This document shows, in pieces, positions 60,582-64,000 of a DNA stretch of 64,000 nucleotides. Source of the stretch: Actinomycetota bacterium. Its GTDB lineage: Bacteria > Actinomycetota > Actinomycetes > Nanopelagicales > Nanopelagicaceae. A model generated the notes under the pieces. It worked only from the letters and a program-made list of their open reading frames with translations. It was not told where the DNA came from and did no database searches. Positions within the stretch are counted from its first letter, which is position 1. Every line of letters begins with the position of its first letter. Location of the stretch: positions 59,286 to 123,285 of the forward strand of contig WLPT01000003.1 in the NCBI GenBank assembly GCA_009698675.1, given 5' to 3'. The position numbers and the translations under genes were made by a program.

Positions 60582-61505
60582 GTGGATGCAAGCGAAATGA
60601 CTGTGCCAACAATTTGGTGTGAATTCTCTGGATTAGCAATTCCTGAATCTCTAGAAGCCTTTCCAATTCGCGGAGAAATTCCTGAACTCGAAATTCTTTC
60701 ATCAATTGAATTTTACATTCCCCGTTACATGTCAGGTGCACGAGCCCTAGAACCTATTTCGAAAATGACTTCCCTACAAGTTATACAAAGCCCAAATGCT
60801 GGAGTAGACGATCTTCTTGAAATTCTTCCACCTGGTGTCACATTATGTAACGCTAAAGGTGTCCACGATGCATCCACGGCAGAGTTAGCAGTTGGATTAG
60901 CGATTAGCGCTAGACGTGGATTTGCAACTTTCATGGCCAACCAAAGTAAGGGCGAGTGGGTCCATGAGCGTCGAAGCGCCTTGGCCGATTCACTTATTGG
61001 AATTGTCGGTACGGGGAGTATTGGCTCAATGATTGCCCGGCAACTTGAAGTCTTTGATGTTGAGGTAATCGGTTTTAGCCGCAGTGGAAAAAATGGAAGT
61101 AAGATGATGGCAGAGTTTGATCAATTGCTACCAACCCTGGATGTTGTTATTTTGATTCTTCCACTAACTAGCGAGTCCCATCATTTAATGAATCGATCTA
61201 GGATAGATGCGATGAAGCCAGGTGCCACCCTTGTCAATGTTGCTCGAGGGGGGATTGTGGATACCGAAGCATTAATAGATGCTTTAAATCGTGGACATAT
61301 CACTGTTGGTTTAGATGTTACTGATCCAGAACCTTTGCCAATAGGACATCCACTATGGAGTTCACCAAACGTAATTATTACGCCACATGTCGGTGGGGAC
61401 TCGAGTGCCTTTAATCCCCGAGTGCGTACACTTATTGAGAGTCAACTTAAGCGATATGCAACTGGTGAGCCACTAGCAAATATTGTTGCAGGCCCACTCC
61501 GTTAG
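60582..61505 (+). CDS. D-2-hydroxyacid dehydrogenase
   Basis: A 307-aa NAD(P)-dependent dehydrogenase. The Rossmann motif GTGSIG follows the short LIGIV strand, and the catalytic Arg, Glu and His occur in NVARGGIVD, DPEPLP and ITPHVGGD. The substrate may be glyoxylate or hydroxypyruvate. TATAAT at 60565-60570 lies so close to the GTG at 60582 that a leaderless transcript is possible; ATG 60597 is the alternative start. Confidence 0.88.
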   Translation: MDASEMTVPTIWCEFSGLAIPESLEAFPIRGEIPELEILSSIEFYIPRYMSGARALEPISKMTSLQVIQSPNAGVDDLLEILPPGVTLCNAKGVHDASTAELAVGLAISARRGFATFMANQSKGEWVHERRSALADSLIGIVGTGSIGSMIARQLEVFDVEVIGFSRSGKNGSKMMAEFDQLLPTLDVVILILPLTSESHHLMNRSRIDAMKPGATLVNVARGGIVDTEALIDALNRGHITVGLDVTDPEPLPIGHPLWSSPNVIITPHVGGDSSAFNPRVRTLIESQLKRYATGEPLANIVAGPLR

Positions 61506-61523
61506 AGAATTTAGTCCGGGCAC

Positions 61524-62276
61524 CTACTGCACCGAAGATGAAAAACGTTTCAGTGAAGATTGAATGTGCGAATACATATTCGATCGGGCGGCTTTGGAAT
61601 CCCCGTCGATAATTGCATCTGCTATGCCACTGTGCTCAATAATTGCCAGTTGCCCGGAACCATTTTGGTAATATTGCTCAAACAGTCCTTCGACGAATTT
61701 GGCTCTTGAGTTATTTTCGATCAAGTGAAGCTTATGGGCCATAAAGAGACGAAATAAGTGGAGATGGCAGTGGGTTCGTTCAAAAGCAGATTCCACAGAT
61801 TTGCTGCCAGATAACTGTGCCACCAGTTTATGGAAGCGCGCGTCATGCTCAGTCAAACTCTTAAACTCATCTACATTCTTTTGCTTTATTGTTTTTTTAG
61901 TACTACTCATCTCTAATTTAAGAATTCTTTTACTTTCAGGAGTAATCCGCTGGGCCGCTTGCTCGGCCGCCCACGGTTCAATAAGGAGTCGAAATTGAAA
62001 TAGGTCTTGGAACTCATTAAGAGTTAAAAGATTAGTTGCGCTATAGCCTTTCAGGGGCTCTTTCTTAATGAGTCCATCGGCCTCTAAGCGGGCTAAAGCC
62101 TCTCGAATTGGAGTCTGAGAGGTTTTAAGTCGAAGCGAGAGTGCATCGATATTGACTCTGGAGCCAGGCGCAATTTCATACGTCACAATCATCTCTTTTA
62201 TCTTTCCGTAGGACTCATCCGAGAGGACTGAGGTACGGACTGATGATTTAGGCACTTGCTGTTTAACTGCCATCAT
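61524..62276 (-). CDS. GntR family transcriptional regulator, FCD domain
   Basis: A 250-aa regulator with an N-terminal winged helix (TSQTPIREALARLEADGLI) and a C-terminal FCD domain (EHDARFHKLVA, IIEHSGIADAI). It has an N-terminal extension of about 20 residues compared with the GntR at 4264. Last gene of the minus-strand FAH/SDR cluster, 39 bp after the SDR gene, so it likely regulates that catabolic set in response to a sugar acid. Confidence 0.9.
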   Translation of the reverse strand: MMAVKQQVPKSSVRTSVLSDESYGKIKEMIVTYEIAPGSRVNIDALSLRLKTSQTPIREALARLEADGLIKKEPLKGYSATNLLTLNEFQDLFQFRLLIEPWAAEQAAQRITPESKRILKLEMSSTKKTIKQKNVDEFKSLTEHDARFHKLVAQLSGSKSVESAFERTHCHLHLFRLFMAHKLHLIENNSRAKFVEGLFEQYYQNGSGQLAIIEHSGIADAIIDGDSKAARSNMYSHIQSSLKRFSSSVQ

Positions 62277-62315
62277 TTATTTAACAGTGTTTCATTTAGA
62301 AATGGCATATGAATA

Positions 62316-63065
62316 CTAATGTGGAAGTCGCAAACCGTTCATGCCGCCATCAACGGCAAGAACTGTTCCAGTAGTCGATCCCTGAGCTGGATTTGCTAAG
62401 TAAACAATTGCACTAGCAACCTCTTCAGGCGAAACTAAGCGTCCCATAGGCTGTCGGGCTTGGAGTTTTTCTCGCTCTGCAACTGGATCACTTGCCTGCG
62501 CGAGTAATCTTCCAATCCATGGCGTATCTGCTGTTCCAGGATTAACGCAGTTAACGCGAATCTTTTCCTTCACTCCATCTGCAGCCATTGCTAAAGTGAG
62601 TGACATAACTGCACCCTTGCTCGCAGAATAAACGGCTCGACTGGGAAGGCCAACAGTTGCAGCAACAGAACTCGTATTTACAATTGAAGGGCAAACGCTT
62701 CTTCGAAGAAATGGCATTGCAGCCGATGAGACTCGGCTCATGCTCACAACATTTATATTAAGAACTCTGTGCCACTCTTCATCGGTTGAATCTTCTACAG
62801 TTCCAATTGCGCCAATGCCTGCGTTGTTGATCAGGATGTCTATAGTCTTTGTGTGAGTTGCAATCTGCTCAAATGCAGTGTCTACCTTCGCTGTGTCACC
62901 TACATCGCATGGAATCCACGTAGCAACACCTGACATCTCACCCACATTCAGGTCAAGACCAAAGACTCGGGCACCCTGGGCATGAAGGGAACGGGCAACG
63001 GCCAAACCTATTCCTGAACCGGCCCCACTAACCACTGCTGTGAGTCCTTTGAAATCTTCGCTCAT
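62316..63065 (-). CDS. Short-chain dehydrogenase/reductase
   Basis: A 249-aa classical SDR. The cofactor motif is VSGAGSGIG and Asp37-like LDLNVGE favours NAD(H). NNAGIGAIG, the catalytic Ser in NTSS and YSASK are complete, and the C-terminus LAVDGGMNG is typical. ATG 63065 has GGAGCAGAG just upstream; the longer frame overlaps the FAH gene. Beside an FAH hydrolase it may be a 2-keto-3-deoxy-sugar-acid dehydrogenase. Confidence 0.9.
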   Translation of the reverse strand: MSEDFKGLTAVVSGAGSGIGLAVARSLHAQGARVFGLDLNVGEMSGVATWIPCDVGDTAKVDTAFEQIATHTKTIDILINNAGIGAIGTVEDSTDEEWHRVLNINVVSMSRVSSAAMPFLRRSVCPSIVNTSSVAATVGLPSRAVYSASKGAVMSLTLAMAADGVKEKIRVNCVNPGTADTPWIGRLLAQASDPVAEREKLQARQPMGRLVSPEEVASAIVYLANPAQGSTTGTVLAVDGGMNGLRLPH

Positions 63066-63102
63066 ATCTCTGCTCCATTCATTGCTAAAAGTTGAGGAAA
63101 GG

Positions 63103-63951
63103 CTATCTCGTAAAATCAACTACTTTGGATTCAATTTCGCCGATACCTTCAATACCAGTGCGAACAACTTGTCCACCATGTAGATACACCGGTGGCTTAA
63201 AGCCAAGCCCAACACCAAAGGGAGTACCTGTGTTAATGATGTCGCCTGGGAATAGCTCCATGAATTGGCTGATGTACCAAACGATGTGATTGATACCAAA
63301 GAGAAGATCGTTTGTATTTGAATCCTGCTTCATGGTTCCATCGACCTCACACCAGAGGCGCAAATTGTGCGGATCAATTGAATCTCCAGTAACAATGGAG
63401 GGTCCTATCGGGTTAAAAGTTGGAAATGACTTTCCCTTGACCCATTGACCAGATCTCTCAATCTGCCAGTGACGCTCGCTGATATCTTGACTGATTGTGT
63501 ATCCAAGAATGTAATCGGGGGATTGCTCAGGATTTTCCAAATACAGCGCGCGCTTTCCAATCACAATTGCAAGCTCTACTTCATAATCTGTTGCCGTGCT
63601 TCCGGGCGGAATAACAATGGCGTCATTTGGACCGACAACGCAATCTGGTGCCTTCATAAAGATGATTGGCTCTTTCGGTGTATCGGCATTTGTTTCTGCG
63701 ATATGTTGCAAATAATTCAGTCCTACACAGATAACTTTTGTAGGTCGGTTAATAGGTGAGCCATAACGGTGCGTATTTACTGAAGTGCGAGGCAATGTTG
63801 AGAGATTGGCATTCTTGACCCGATCAAAGGCTCCATTTTCCAAATCTTCGCGCGACCAATCTTTGATGAGAGCATCTACGAAAATAGCTTCATCGCCCTC
63901 AATGACAACTGGCCTTTCACTTCCGATGGCGCCGATGCGTGCGATTCTCAT
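63103..63951 (-). CDS. Fumarylacetoacetate hydrolase family protein
   Basis: A 282-aa FAH-family hydrolase. The metal-binding Glu/Asp residues appear in TDYEVELAIVIGK and GYTISQDISERHWQ, and MELFPGDIINTGTPFGVG is the family's C-terminal signature. It cleaves C-C bonds of beta-diketones. The pairing with an SDR and a GntR regulator resembles non-phosphorylative L-fucose/L-rhamnose pathways, where the substrate is a 2,4-diketo-3-deoxy acid. GGAGGT six bases before ATG 63951 fixes the start. Confidence 0.9.
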   Translation of the reverse strand: MRIARIGAIGSERPVVIEGDEAIFVDALIKDWSREDLENGAFDRVKNANLSTLPRTSVNTHRYGSPINRPTKVICVGLNYLQHIAETNADTPKEPIIFMKAPDCVVGPNDAIVIPPGSTATDYEVELAIVIGKRALYLENPEQSPDYILGYTISQDISERHWQIERSGQWVKGKSFPTFNPIGPSIVTGDSIDPHNLRLWCEVDGTMKQDSNTNDLLFGINHIVWYISQFMELFPGDIINTGTPFGVGLGFKPPVYLHGGQVVRTGIEGIGEIESKVVDFTR

Positions 63952-64000
63952 CTATCTACCTCCAGGTAGTTTTCCAAGGCCTGCATGAGTAGGCAACAGG
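63952..64000 (-). other. Possible 3' end of an upstream minus-strand gene
   Basis: Two frames are open to the window edge: one ends in a TAG directly before the FAH start (…GKLPGGR), the other ends in a TGA overlapping the FAH start as ATGA (…ALENYLEVDR). One of them probably belongs to another gene of the same cluster. Too short to identify. Confidence 0.25.

Overview
The window looks like a chromosomal stretch from a low-to-mid GC actinobacterium with a compact genome. The reasons are the mycobacterial/streptomycete-style KorAB pair, an ArsC with an N-terminal helical domain, NrdR next to B12-dependent NrdJ, LexA divergent from a LysM gene with actinobacterial SOS boxes, frequent ATGA/TAATG start-stop overlaps, and several convergent genes whose 3' ends overlap. 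A planktonic lineage of the Nanopelagicales type is plausible, but this is inferred from gene content only.

The first half (about 1-32 kb) reads as one metabolic island for taking up choline/glycine betaine and oxidising all of its methyl groups. Molybdopterin genes (moeA, moaC, moaB, moaE, moaA, moaD) occupy 1-3.5 kb. A GntR regulator then precedes a dimethylglycine/sarcosine dehydrogenase, etfBA, formate-THF ligase and an NAD-linked formate dehydrogenase (FdsG, FdsB, and FdsA carrying a C-terminal FdsD-like segment). On the opposite strand (15.8-21.9 kb) lie an IclR regulator, a corrinoid protein, MetV, MetF, a methyl-THF:corrinoid methyltransferase, a RACo-type corrinoid activase and a DUF1638 protein. 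Divergent from these are an MttB-family methyltransferase without pyrrolysine, betaine aldehyde dehydrogenase, ProV/ProW/ProX betaine uptake, choline dehydrogenase, the formate dehydrogenase sulfurtransferase FdhD and a UbiA-like protein. The proposed flow is choline -> betaine aldehyde -> glycine betaine. One methyl then goes through corrinoid to CH3-THF and CH2-THF, and dimethylglycine -> sarcosine -> glycine gives more CH2-THF. After FolD (not in the window), Fhs releases formate with ATP gain and the formate dehydrogenase makes CO2 and NADH.

From 32 to 41.6 kb are a secreted protein, an aromatic-acid-exporter-like protein, 2-oxoglutarate:ferredoxin oxidoreductase (korAB), an amidase, an isochorismatase-like hydrolase, an iodotyrosine-deiodinase-like flavoprotein, a formamidase/acetamidase and a SatP-type transporter.

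The stretch 40.8-47.1 kb is accessory in character. It holds five copies of a hairpin repeat, two remnants of a tRNA 3' end each followed by a matching terminator, a degenerate tRNA-Gly-like sequence, arsC, a tetR/MMPL pair with a clear operator, and small unknown genes. No integrase is visible.

From 47.4 to 64 kb come an esterase, a Tat-exported Rieske protein, lexA and an SOS-type LysM protein, nrdR-nrdJ, a DUF2202 protein, a DODA-type dioxygenase divergent from prpBCD (2-methylcitrate cycle) followed by glycerate kinase and a 2-hydroxyacid dehydrogenase, and finally a minus-strand FAH-family hydrolase / SDR / GntR cluster that may degrade a deoxy-sugar acid.
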